From the NCBI GenBank assembly GCA_964528085.1, contig CAZGRE010000021.1, forward strand, positions 1 through 23,484: a stretch of 23,484 nt of DNA, written 5' to 3'. Source of the DNA: B2-G16 sp964528085. GTDB taxonomy: Bacteria > Bipolaricaulota > Bipolaricaulia > UBA7950 > UBA9294. Under the pieces are notes generated by a model, which worked only from the letters and a program-made list of their open reading frames with translations, made no database searches and was not told the DNA's origin. This document shows positions 1 through 7,320 of this stretch, piece after piece. Made by a program: the position numbers and the translations under genes. Position 1 is the stretch's first letter; each line of letters begins with the position of its first letter.

Positions 1-746
1 GAGGCGGCCTTTTCCTCTTCAGCGATCCCTTCCTCGGTGACGGATGCAGGAACCTCGTCCTGCCGCCCCTCCCTCCCTTCGAGGACGGCGTCGGCGATCC
101 GGGCCGTGATCAGCTTCGTCGCCTTGATCGCATCGTCGTTTCCCGGGATCGGAAAGTCGATCGGGTCCGGATCGCAGTTCGTGTCGACGATGGCGATGAT
201 CGGTATCCCCATGATGTTCGCCTCGCGTACGGCGTTCTGCTCCACGTCGGGGTCGATTATGTACAGAAGGTCGGGGATCCGCTCCATATGGCGGAGGCCG
301 TCCAGGTTTCTGTGGAGCTTGGCCAGCTCGCGGCGGAGCCGGCTCGCCTCCTTGTTCGGCATCATCTCGATGGTTCCGTCCTCGACGAGCGTCTCCATCT
401 TCTTCATCCGGGCGATGCTCTGTCTTATCGTTGCAAAGTTAGTCAGCGTCCCTCCGAGCCAACGGCGGTTCACGTAGTGAGCCCCGCAGCGGAGTGCCTC
501 CTCGGCGATCGTCGCCTGTACCTGCTTCTTCGTGCCGACGAATAGGATCTCCGCTCCCTCGGCGGCGCGGTCGCGCACGTAGTAGTACGCCTTCTTGAAC
601 ATTTCGACCGTCTGTTCGAGGTCGATGATATGAATCCCTTTCCGCTCGGTGAAGATGTAGCTTGCCATCTTCGGATTCCACTTGCGCGTTCGATGCCCGA
701 AGTGCACCCCCGTCTCGAGCAGTTCCTTCATTGTTAGGACTTCCAC
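1..746 (-). CDS. rpsB: 30S ribosomal protein S2 (3' end outside window)
   Basis: Ribosomal protein S2 of the small subunit. The reverse-strand frame is open from a GTG at 746 to the window edge (248 codons). It reads MEVLTMKELLETGVHFGH, followed by the S2 signature RTRKWNPKMASYIF and then IDLEQT, FVGTKKQ, WLGGTLTNF and the late PDLLYIIDP..NAVREA..GIPIIAIVDTNCDP block. The last visible residues are a Glu/Ala-rich tail typical of S2 C-termini, so little is missing. The GTG start is chosen because a strong Shine-Dalgarno (AAGGAGGG, 751-758) lies 4-5 nt upstream; an in-frame ATG five codons later has no such site. It is divergent from dnaB, with its own promoter at 775-803. The usual partner tsf would lie beyond the left edge, which I cannot check. 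Confidence 0.97.
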   Translation of the reverse strand, partial: MEVLTMKELLETGVHFGHRTRKWNPKMASYIFTERKGIHIIDLEQTVEMFKKAYYYVRDRAAEGAEILFVGTKKQVQATIAEEALRCGAHYVNRRWLGGTLTNFATIRQSIARMKKMETLVEDGTIEMMPNKEASRLRRELAKLHRNLDGLRHMERIPDLLYIIDPDVEQNAVREANIMGIPIIAIVDTNCDPDPIDFPIPGNDDAIKATKLITARIADAVLEGREGRQDEVPASVTEEGIAEEEKAA

Positions 747-774
747 ATCACCCTCCTTGGTGTCGGTATGCCGG

Positions 775-803
775 AGTATAGCAAACGGCCAAGCGCTGCT
801 CAA
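775..803 (-). promoter_or_regulatory. Predicted sigma-70-type promoter of rpsB
   Basis: On the reverse strand TTGAGC (798-803), a 17-bp spacer and TATACT (775-780), with a TG one base upstream of the -10 (extended -10). The predicted start near 768 gives a leader of about 22 nt carrying the AAGGAGGG ribosome binding site. Predicted from sequence only. Confidence 0.65.
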
Positions 804-830
804 TCGGTGCGATATCTCCCCCTCCCCCGA

Positions 831-861
831 TTGGCCGTAGGCGAGCCGGGGAGCGTATAAT
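831..861 (+). promoter_or_regulatory. Predicted promoter of dnaB, very close to the start codon
   Basis: A perfect TATAAT (856-861), with TTGGCC (831-836) as the best -35 at a long 19-bp spacing. A start about 7 nt downstream would fall around 868, inside the GGAAGGGGG ribosome binding site (863-871), only 8-11 nt before the ATG at 876. Divergent from the rpsB promoter in the same 129-bp gap. Confidence 0.5.
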
Positions 862-875
862 CGGAAGGGGGATCG

Positions 876-2282
876 ATGAGAGAGAAAGATGTTCCTCCGA
901 TCGACCGTATGGCCGTTCGGGAGCTGCCGAAGAATATCGAGGCCGAGCAGGCCGTGCTCGGGTCAGCCCTCCTCGATCCGGAGAGGAGCATCCCGATCTT
1001 GATCGAGAAGCTCGCGCCCGAGGACTTCTACCTGAAGCGGCACCGCGTCATCTTCCGAACGATCTGTGAGCTGTTCGCCCAGGCGGGGAATACGACGACC
1101 GACATCATCGCGGTGGCGAACCGGCTCGAGGAGCGGGGGGAGATGGAGGCCGCCGGGGGGAGGATGTATCTGAATGAGCTTCTAAACAGCGTTACGACGA
1201 CGGCCTCCCTCGAATACTACGCGGACATAGTCAAGAAGAAGGCCGTCCTCCGTGCGCTCGTCAACGCGGGCGGGCGGATCGCTGAGCTCGGCTACGATGA
1301 GGTGAGCGAAACCGCCGCCGTCCTCGATAGGGCCGAATCGTTGATATTCGATATTACGGCGAAGAACCTCGACCGCTCCTATTACCTGATCAAGGATTTT
1401 ATCGTCGAGCATATGGGTTCCCTTGAGGAGATGGCGAACAATCCGAAACGGCATAAGCTCCGCGGGCTCTCGACCGGCTTCTCCGAGCTCGATGAGATCA
1501 CATCCGGGCTTCAGTCGTCCGATCTGATCATCATTGCCGGGAGGCCGGCGACGGGGAAGACGAGCTTTGTCTTGAGCGTCGCCCGGCATGTCGGGATCCG
1601 CGAGAACGCGACGATCGGGATCTTCTCGCTCGAGATGACGAAGGAGCAGCTCCTCGAGCGGCTCATCTGCGGGGAGGCGAAGGTGAGCCTCCATCAGCTG
1701 CGCGGCGGGTACGTCCCGCTGAAGAAGTGGAAGAGCATAGCGAGCGCTGCTGCCAGGTTGCAGGAGGCGAAGATCATCATCGACGACTCCCCAGGCTCGT
1801 CGATCCTCGAGATCCGGGCGAAGGCGCGGAGGATGGCCTCCCAGTACGGGTTGGACGTCGTCATCGTCGATTATCTCCAGCTCGTCGAGGCGGGGATCAG
1901 GGCCGACATCCGCGAGCAGGAGATAGCGTACATCTCCCGTTCGCTGAAGAAGCTGGCGCGTGAGCTTGACGTCCCCGTCCTCGCCGTCTCCCAACTGAGC
2001 CGCGCCGTCGAGCGGCGAGAATCGAAGCGCCCGATGCTCTCCGATCTGCGCGAGAGCGGCGCGCTCGAGCAGGACGCGGACGTCGTCATGTTCATCTATC
2101 GGGAGGACTACTACGAGCCGCCGCCGGAGAAGGTCCACGTCTCCGGACAGGGGGCGGGATCCGAGGTGGAGATCATCATAGCGAAGCAGAGGCACGGCCC
2201 GCCGGGGACGGTCAGGATCGCGTTCAACAAGGCGTATGCGAGCTTCTATCCGCGCGTCCCCGAGGAGGCGGCGCCGTTCTGA
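876..2282 (+). CDS. dnaB: Replicative DNA helicase DnaB
   Basis: Hexameric 5'-3' helicase that unwinds DNA at the replication fork. The 468-aa length is normal for the family. The N-terminal helical (primase-interacting) domain spans about residues 16-125 and opens with the typical LPKNIEAEQAVLGS. The RecA-like ATPase domain starts near 190 with GLSTGFSELDEITSGL. It has Walker A GRPATGKT (222-229; most DnaBs have GRPSMGKT), the SLEM motif (251-254), Walker B VIVDYLQL (329-336), LAVSQLSR (369-376), the SDLRESGALEQDADVV block (389-404) and the C-terminal KQRHGPPGTVRIAF segment (437-450) with the arginine-finger region. No intein is present. The ATG at 876 has GGAAGGGGG four nt upstream. dnaB commonly sits beside rplI; here rplI is 11 kb away. 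Confidence 0.97.
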   Translation: MREKDVPPIDRMAVRELPKNIEAEQAVLGSALLDPERSIPILIEKLAPEDFYLKRHRVIFRTICELFAQAGNTTTDIIAVANRLEERGEMEAAGGRMYLNELLNSVTTTASLEYYADIVKKKAVLRALVNAGGRIAELGYDEVSETAAVLDRAESLIFDITAKNLDRSYYLIKDFIVEHMGSLEEMANNPKRHKLRGLSTGFSELDEITSGLQSSDLIIIAGRPATGKTSFVLSVARHVGIRENATIGIFSLEMTKEQLLERLICGEAKVSLHQLRGGYVPLKKWKSIASAAARLQEAKIIIDDSPGSSILEIRAKARRMASQYGLDVVIVDYLQLVEAGIRADIREQEIAYISRSLKKLARELDVPVLAVSQLSRAVERRESKRPMLSDLRESGALEQDADVVMFIYREDYYEPPPEKVHVSGQGAGSEVEIIIAKQRHGPPGTVRIAFNKAYASFYPRVPEEAAPF

Positions 2283-2302
2283 TCGGTGTGCCAACGCCGA
2301 TC
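2281..2302 (+). other. Stem-loop over the dnaB stop and the gcvH -35 region
   Basis: GATCGGTG (2281-2288) pairs with CGCCGATC (2295-2302): eight pairs including one G-U, with a 6-nt loop. It starts inside the dnaB stop codon and covers the proposed gcvH -35 box (2288-2293). Only CCGGTTTG follows, so a classical U-tract terminator is not seen. It may be a weak attenuator, an mRNA 3' end or chance. Confidence 0.35.
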
Positions 2303-2316
2303 CCGGTTTGTATAAT
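2288..2316 (+). promoter_or_regulatory. Predicted promoter of gcvH-gcvPA-gcvPB
   Basis: TATAAT (2311-2316), a 17-bp spacer and GTGCCA (2288-2293, four of six matches to TTGACA). The predicted start near 2323 gives a leader of about 27 nt ending in AGGAGGGG before the ATG at 2350. The 67-bp gap has no room for a glycine riboswitch. Confidence 0.5.
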
Positions 2317-2349
2317 CCCTGCGAAGATGACCGCATAACAGGAGGGGAT

Positions 2350-2733
2350 ATGTCGTATCCGAACGAATACCGCTACACCAAGGATCACGAGTGGGTGAAG
2401 GTCGAAGGGGATCGCGCCCGCGTGGGGATCACAGATCACGCTCAGCACGAGCTCGGTGACGTCGTCTTCGTCGAGCTTCCGTCCGTCGGGACCGACGTCA
2501 AGAAGGGGGACAACCTGGGAACGGTGGAGTCGGTCAAGGCGGTCGGTGACGTCTATGCGCCGGTCAGCGGTAAGGTCGTTGAGGTGAACGGTGCATTGGA
2601 GGGCTCCCCGGACACGATCAACCGATCCCCCCATGAGGAGGGGTGGATAGCGCTGATCGAGCTTGCCGATCCAGCGGAGCTCGACTCCCTCCTCACTGCA
2701 TCCGACTACGAGAAGTACATCGCCGAGGGGTAA
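2350..2733 (+). CDS. gcvH: Glycine cleavage system H protein
   Basis: Lipoyl carrier of the glycine cleavage system. It shuttles the aminomethyl group from P protein to T protein and then delivers dihydrolipoyl to L protein, in the cytoplasm. The 127-aa length is standard. It begins MSYPNEYRYTKDHEWVKVEGD, contains GITDHAQHELGDVVFVELP, and has lipoyl-attachment lysine K63 in GTVESVKAVGDVYAPVSGKV. It ends with the usual EGWIALIEL..LLTASDYEKYI. The frame also opens upstream at 2236, but that would overlap dnaB. The ATG at 2350 has AGGAGGGG just upstream and gives the family N-terminus, so I chose it. First gene of a three-gene cluster; gcvPA starts 4 nt after its stop. Confidence 0.96.
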   Translation: MSYPNEYRYTKDHEWVKVEGDRARVGITDHAQHELGDVVFVELPSVGTDVKKGDNLGTVESVKAVGDVYAPVSGKVVEVNGALEGSPDTINRSPHEEGWIALIELADPAELDSLLTASDYEKYIAEG

Positions 2734-2737
2734 GCGG

Positions 2738-4060
2738 ATGCGTCACATCCCCAGCCCCGCCGAGGAGCGCGCTGAGATGCTCGCATCGATCGGCCGGGGC
2801 TCGATCGACGAGCTATTCTCGGACATCCCTGCGGAGGTCTTGGAGCGGTACCGGCCGCTCGACCTTGAGGCGCGAAGCGAGTTGGAGCTCTCCTCTGAGA
2901 TTAAGCGATTGGCGGAGGAGAACAGCGGCGGACGCCTGATCCCGTTTATCGGGGGAGGGATCTATGATCACTACATCCCGAGCATTGTAGGGGATGTGTT
3001 GAGCCGGCCCGAGTTCTACACGGCGTACACCCCGTATCAACCGGAGATCAGCCAGGGGACCCTCACTGCGATGTTCGAGTTCCAGACGCTCGTCTGCGAG
3101 CTCTACGGGATGGAGATCGCGAACGCCTCGATGTACGACGGGGCGAGTGCCCTCGCCGAAGCGGCGCTGATGGCCGAGCGGATCAACCGCCGCGGCCGGA
3201 TCGCCGTTTCGCGAGCCCTCTTTCCCCACTACCGGCGGGTCCTCGACACCTATTGTTGGGCGGCTGGGATCTCGGTCATCGAGATCCCGTACGACCGGTC
3301 CGGTCGTACGTCCCTCTCTGATCTTCCCGGCGACCTTTCCGGGCTCATAGTCCAGACCCCGAACGGGCTTGGCGTGATCGAGGATCTCGATCGGTTGAAG
3401 GAGCGAATCGGTGATGCCCTACTGATCGTCTCTGCCTACCCGCCTGCGTTCGGCATCCTCGAGCCGCCCGGGATGTTCGGGGCGGACATCGTCGTCGGCG
3501 AGGGGCAGCCGCTCGGCCTCCCGATGGGGTTTGGCGGCTCCCTCCTCGGGCTGTTCGCCACGCGCAGACGCTACCTCCGGCAGATGCCGGGCCGGATTGC
3601 TGGGAGGACGGTCGATGCGGATGGGAAGACCGGTTACGTGATGGCGGCGCAGACGCGCGAACAGCACATCCGCCGCGGCCGGGCGACATCGAACATCTGC
3701 ACCAACTCGGCCCTCTGCGCCCTGGGAGCGACGGTCTATCTCGCCAGCCTCGGTGCGACGGGGCTTCGCCGTCTCGCTGAGCTCAACGTGGAGAAGGCGC
3801 ATTATCTCGCCGAGCGGATCTCGAGGATCGATGGGTACAGGATCGCATTCGATGGGCCGTTCTTCAACGAGTTTGTCGTACATACGCCTGTCGATCCTGA
3901 CTCCGTGCGCGAGCGCCTGAAGCGGGAGGGCTTCCTCGTTTCAGGGACCGATGGGCTGAGAGCCCTCGGTATCGACGATGGCATCAGGATCGCGGTTACC
4001 GAGCGGCGGAGCCGCGACGAGCTCGATCGATTCATCGAAGCGTTGAAGGGGACAAGATGA
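2738..4060 (+). CDS. gcvPA: Glycine dehydrogenase (decarboxylating) subunit 1
   Basis: N-terminal-half subunit of the split P protein, which with GcvPB decarboxylates glycine on PLP and loads the aminomethyl group onto the H-protein lipoyl arm. At 440 aa it matches stand-alone GcvPA. Recognisable segments are the N-terminal HIPSP..R.EML (residues 3-15), FIGGGIYDHYIPSIV, EFYTAYTPYQPEISQGTLTA, FEFQTLVCELYGMEIANASMYDGA, the VVGEGQPLGLPMGFGG loop and TREQHIRRGRATSNICTNSALCALG. The open frame reaches back to 2663 inside gcvH. The ATG at 2738, with GAGGGG 7 nt upstream, gives the conserved MRHIP start. Its TGA overlaps the gcvPB ATG (ATGA), so translational coupling is likely. The PLP lysine is expected in GcvPB, not here. 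Confidence 0.95.
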   Translation: MRHIPSPAEERAEMLASIGRGSIDELFSDIPAEVLERYRPLDLEARSELELSSEIKRLAEENSGGRLIPFIGGGIYDHYIPSIVGDVLSRPEFYTAYTPYQPEISQGTLTAMFEFQTLVCELYGMEIANASMYDGASALAEAALMAERINRRGRIAVSRALFPHYRRVLDTYCWAAGISVIEIPYDRSGRTSLSDLPGDLSGLIVQTPNGLGVIEDLDRLKERIGDALLIVSAYPPAFGILEPPGMFGADIVVGEGQPLGLPMGFGGSLLGLFATRRRYLRQMPGRIAGRTVDADGKTGYVMAAQTREQHIRRGRATSNICTNSALCALGATVYLASLGATGLRRLAELNVEKAHYLAERISRIDGYRIAFDGPFFNEFVVHTPVDPDSVRERLKREGFLVSGTDGLRALGIDDGIRIAVTERRSRDELDRFIEALKGTR

Positions 4061-5499
4061 GGACGATCTTCGAGGAGCCTGAGGGTAGGAGCGAGGGGAT
4101 ACTCCCGGAGCTCGATGTTCCGCCGGCGGGCGCCGCTTCCCTCGTCGGGGAGCGGCTCCTCCGCTCCTCCCCGCCGCGGATTCCAAGTTTGAGCGAGCCG
4201 ATCCTCGCCCGCCACTACGCCCGCCTTGCACGGGCGAACTACGGGATCGAGGATGGGATGTACCCGCTCGGGAGCTGCACGATGAAGTACAACCCGAAGG
4301 TCGATGAAGTCCTCGCCCGCCTCCCCGGGTTCACCGCCCTTCATCCCCTGTCCGATCCCGACCTCGCCCAGGGGGCGCTCCGCCTCCTTCACGAGCTGAG
4401 CCGCCTCCTCGCCGGTATCGCCGGCCTTCCGGCCGTCTCGCTCCAGCCGGCAGCCGGTGCGCATGGGGAGCTGACGGGTATGTTCCTCCTCAAGCGTTAC
4501 TTCGAGGAACGCGGGGAGACCGGTCGGAAGAGGATCCTCCTTCCGGATTCGGCGCACGGGACGAACCCGGCATCGGCGGCGGCGGCCGGATTCGTTGTGA
4601 CCGAGATCGAATCGGACGAGGAGGGGATGGTCGATGTCGACGCCTTGCGCTCCTCCCTCGATGAGACGGTCGCCGGGATCATGCTGACCGTCCCGAATAC
4701 GCTCGGGATCTTCGAGGAGAGGATCTTGGAGATAACGGAGATGGTGCATGAGGCGGGCGGCCTCTGCTACTTCGATGGGGCGAACCTGAACGCGTACCTC
4801 GGCCGGGCCCGGCCCGGGGATATGGGGGCGGATATGTTCCACTTCAACCTCCACAAGACGCTTGCCGCCCCGCATGGAGGGGGAGGGCCCGGCTCCGGTC
4901 CGATCGCTGTCTCCGCCGATCTCGCTGACTATCTCCCCGTTCCGCGGATCGTTCATGAAGATGGGGCCTACAGGCTCGATTGGGACGCCCCCCGCTCGAT
5001 CGGGAGCATGCACTCGTTCTACGGGAACTTCCTCGTCATGGTTAAAGCGTACGCCTATCTCCTTCAGCTCGGTGATGAGGGGTTGCGCGAGGTGAGTGGT
5101 ATCGCCGTTCTGAACGCGAACTACCTCCAAGAGAGGCTGAAGCGGACGTATAAGCTCCCCTATGACCGCCTGTGCAAGCACGAGTTCGTCCTGTCGGGGA
5201 GGGGGCTCGCCTCCGGGGTGACGACCCTCGACATCGCCAAGCGGCTGATCGACTACGGGTTCCATCCCCCCACCGTCTACTTCCCACTGATCGTCCGCGA
5301 GGCGATGATGATCGAGCCGACCGAAACCGAGGGGAAGGAGACGCTCGACCGGTTCATCGAGGTCATGGAGAGGATAGCGGAGGAGGCGAAGGAGGATCCG
5401 CAGCTCCTCCGTGAGGCCCCGCACGAGGCGCCGGTCCGCCGGCTCGATCAGACCCGCGCTGCGCGTGAACCGGTCCTGACCTTTCCGTTCTCCGACTAG
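4057..5499 (+). CDS. gcvPB: Glycine dehydrogenase (decarboxylating) subunit 2
   Basis: C-terminal-half, PLP-bearing subunit of the split P protein. At 480 aa it is full length. Key features are the early HY.RLAR.NYGIEDGMYPLGSCTMKYNP (53-80), PAAGAHGELTG (131-141), DSAHGTNPASAA (164-175), YFDGANLNAYLGRARPGDMGAD (238-259) and the PLP-binding lysine K267 in FHFNLHKTLAAPHGGGGPGSG. GFHPPTVYFP and the MMIEPTETE block lie near the C-terminus. The start overlaps the gcvPA stop by 4 nt, with GAAGGGGA just upstream. The stop shares a CTAG palindrome with the stop of the convergent glmM gene. gcvT and lpd are not in the window, so the complete glycine cleavage system must rely on genes elsewhere. Confidence 0.96.
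   Translation: MRTIFEEPEGRSEGILPELDVPPAGAASLVGERLLRSSPPRIPSLSEPILARHYARLARANYGIEDGMYPLGSCTMKYNPKVDEVLARLPGFTALHPLSDPDLAQGALRLLHELSRLLAGIAGLPAVSLQPAAGAHGELTGMFLLKRYFEERGETGRKRILLPDSAHGTNPASAAAAGFVVTEIESDEEGMVDVDALRSSLDETVAGIMLTVPNTLGIFEERILEITEMVHEAGGLCYFDGANLNAYLGRARPGDMGADMFHFNLHKTLAAPHGGGGPGSGPIAVSADLADYLPVPRIVHEDGAYRLDWDAPRSIGSMHSFYGNFLVMVKAYAYLLQLGDEGLREVSGIAVLNANYLQERLKRTYKLPYDRLCKHEFVLSGRGLASGVTTLDIAKRLIDYGFHPPTVYFPLIVREAMMIEPTETEGKETLDRFIEVMERIAEEAKEDPQLLREAPHEAPVRRLDQTRAAREPVLTFPFSD
5496..5499. other. Shared CTAG double stop of gcvPB and glmM
   Basis: The palindrome CTAG reads TAG on both strands: it ends gcvPB at 5497-5499 and glmM at 5498-5496. The convergent genes overlap by 4 bp and no terminator hairpin fits between them. 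Confidence 0.95.
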
Positions 5500-6821
5500 G
5501 GAAGGGCTTTTCTCACCTTTTCCTCGAGATGGAGGGCTATCTCCTCGCAGATCTCCTCGTTAGGCCCTTCTACCGTGATCCGGACGAGCGGTTGCGTCCC
5601 CGACGGCCGGACGATCACCCTCCCTTCTCCGTTCAGGGCCGCTTCCGCCTCCCGCATCGCATCGCGGAGGATGGGGGAGTCGGCCGCCTCTACCGGCGAG
5701 GGGCACGGGACGTTCCGCTTGATCTGGGGATAGAGCTTAATCCTTGATGTGAGCGTCGGAAGGTCGACCCCGGTGTCGTGGGCGAACTCGAGGAGCTTCA
5801 CGACGGTCAGGATCCCGTCCCCGGTCGGTGAATGATCGGCGAAGATGATGTGCCCCGATTGCTCCCCCCCGAGCCTCGCCCCTTGCTGCAGCATCTCTTG
5901 TGAGACGTTCCGGTCCCCGACCGGGGTGCGGATCATCCCGATCCCGTTTTGCGCCAGGGTCTCCTCCAGTCCGAGGTTGCTCATGATCGTCACAACGACG
6001 AGCGGGGGGGTGAGCGATCCCTTATCCTTCAGGTAGATGGCGGCCGCCCCGATCATCCGATCCCCGTCGATCGTCATACCATCGGGGCCCACGAGAAGGA
6101 CGCGATCCCCATCGCCATCGAACGCGATCCCCAGATCGGCCTTGTTCTCTGCCACCGCCCTCTTCACCGTCTCGATATGGGTGGAGCCGCATCCCTGGTT
6201 GATTCGAGACCCGTCCTCTTCTGTGTTGAGCTCGATCACCGTCGCGCCGAGGTGGCTTAAGACGTGAGGGGCGATCCGACCGGTCGCGCCGAACGCACAG
6301 TCGAGCGCGATCGTCATCCCGGAGAGGTCGACCCCGTCCGTGTCGATCGTTCCGATCAGGAAGGATGCGTACCGGGCCGAGGCCGCCTCGAGCGGACGGA
6401 TCGACCCGACCCCATCGGCCGGGGGTAAATCGCGGAAGACGAGTCGCTCGATCTCCGCCTCCTCATCGACGGGGAGCTTCATCCCGCGGGAGTCGAAGAG
6501 CTTGATCCCGTTGTCGCTCGGAGGATTGTGAGATGCGGAGATCACCGCGCCGAGAGAGGCCCGTTCATCCTTGAGCAGAAACGAGATCGCCGGGGTGGGG
6601 ATCACTCCGGCGAGGGAGACGTCGAGCCCGGCGGAGGCGAATCCAGCGGCGAGGGCCGCTTCGAGCATCGGCCCGCTCACCCGCGTGTCCCTCCCGATGA
6701 TCACCCTCCCCGGCCTTTTTATTCGCGTCCCTGCAGCACGGGCGATCGCGATGGCGAGCTCAGGGGTGAGGAAGGAGTTCGCTTCACCCCGTACACCGTC
6801 CGTCCCGAATAACCTCGTCAT
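5496..6821 (-). CDS. glmM: Phosphoglucosamine mutase
   Basis: Converts glucosamine-6-phosphate to glucosamine-1-phosphate on the way to UDP-GlcNAc for peptidoglycan. It is 441 aa, typical of GlmM and close to E. coli's 445. It starts MTRLFGTDGVRGEAN. The catalytic phosphoserine is S97 in the SASHNP signature (GAVISASHNPPSDNGIKLF), the metal site DGDGD is 235-239 (D235, D237, D239), the sugar-binding loop is GGEQSGH and the phosphate loop is RPSGTQPLVRI near 405-415. These GlmM signatures and the cell-wall context favour GlmM over a phosphomannomutase. The start has GGGAGGG about 12 nt upstream. It is the last gene of the folP-glmM run, and its stop (CTA at 5496-5498) interlocks with the gcvPB stop. 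Confidence 0.95.
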   Translation of the reverse strand: MTRLFGTDGVRGEANSFLTPELAIAIARAAGTRIKRPGRVIIGRDTRVSGPMLEAALAAGFASAGLDVSLAGVIPTPAISFLLKDERASLGAVISASHNPPSDNGIKLFDSRGMKLPVDEEAEIERLVFRDLPPADGVGSIRPLEAASARYASFLIGTIDTDGVDLSGMTIALDCAFGATGRIAPHVLSHLGATVIELNTEEDGSRINQGCGSTHIETVKRAVAENKADLGIAFDGDGDRVLLVGPDGMTIDGDRMIGAAAIYLKDKGSLTPPLVVVTIMSNLGLEETLAQNGIGMIRTPVGDRNVSQEMLQQGARLGGEQSGHIIFADHSPTGDGILTVVKLLEFAHDTGVDLPTLTSRIKLYPQIKRNVPCPSPVEAADSPILRDAMREAEAALNGEGRVIVRPSGTQPLVRITVEGPNEEICEEIALHLEEKVRKALP

Positions 6822-7280
6822 TTAAACGACCACCCTCCCGAAGCGGAGAACATCGGTACGGGGAATGCGAGCGGGTAGATAAACTCGCTTGCGAATCCGA
6901 AGACGAGCGGTTGAAAGGTCAGCAGACGGTAGGAGATCCCCCCCCCCGATCAGGGGGGAGGGGAAGGAGCGGGAGGGGTCGAAGTAATAGATTCCCGTCG
7001 TCAGCCTGAGGTAGGTCCGCGCTGAGCTTCCCTCCTCGCCCAAGTCGATGTCCACCCCTACTGCGATCAGCGTCCTTCCGGCGCTATCGAGGAGGAATGA
7101 ACCGGTTCCGAGCCCAAAGCTGAGGTTCGTTGTCGCCTCTATCCCGACGAGGAACGGTTCGCCGGTGAACGGGAGGACGATCCGGATCCCGATCGAGGAA
7201 AGCTGAGAAACGCCGGCCCACCCGATGAGCCCGGCGATCAATAGAACGCTGAGGAGGATCCGACCATCCCTTGCAACCAT
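6822..7280 (-). CDS. Small exported beta-barrel-like protein, probably frameshifted at a G10 tract
   Basis: No family recognised. The frame as written gives 152 aa. There is a hydrophobic N-terminal segment (residues 8-23, ILLSVLLIAGLIGWAG) resembling a signal peptide. Alternating polar/aromatic strands typical of outer-membrane barrels follow (PFLVGIEATTNLSFGLGTGSF, ARTYLRLTTGIYYF). At IGGG (111-114) the coding strand has ten Gs (6938-6947). After it the written frame becomes basic and non-barrel-like (TARLRIRKRVYLPARIPR). With nine Gs it instead continues ISYRLLTFQPLVFGF..FSASGGWSFK, about 153 aa ending in an aromatic beta-signal-like tail, with TGA at 6818-6820 overlapping the glmM ATG as ATGA. 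I judge the nine-G frame to be the real one. The ATG start at 7280 has no clear ribosome binding site. Function unknown. Confidence 0.6.
   Translation of the reverse strand: MVARDGRILLSVLLIAGLIGWAGVSQLSSIGIRIVLPFTGEPFLVGIEATTNLSFGLGTGSFLLDSAGRTLIAVGVDIDLGEEGSSARTYLRLTTGIYYFDPSRSFPSPLIGGGDLLPSADLSTARLRIRKRVYLPARIPRTDVLRFGRVVV
6938..6961. repeat. C10/G10 homopolymer within an inverted repeat
   Basis: Plus strand: C10 (6938-6947), GATCA, G6. On the coding strand of the small gene this is C6, TGATC, G10. The longest homopolymer I saw in the window. Its two arms could pair, which would favour slippage in replication or error in sequencing. Confidence 0.85.
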
Positions 7281-7320
7281 CGCGAGTGAGTCTACCGGAT
7301 TTTGGGGTGGCCTTGCTAGT

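Noticed and set aside
1182..2336. 384-codon open frame antisense to dnaB
   Set aside because: Same shadow pattern, and it would have to span the gcvH promoter region.
2283..2349. Glycine riboswitch ahead of gcvH
   Set aside because: Only 67 bp with a promoter inside; too short for the aptamer and no matching conserved core.
3802..5424. 540-codon open frame antisense to gcvPA/gcvPB
   Set aside because: Low-complexity Arg/Glu/Pro-rich translation with no recognisable motif; it lies opposite two certain genes. A shadow of GC-rich codon use.
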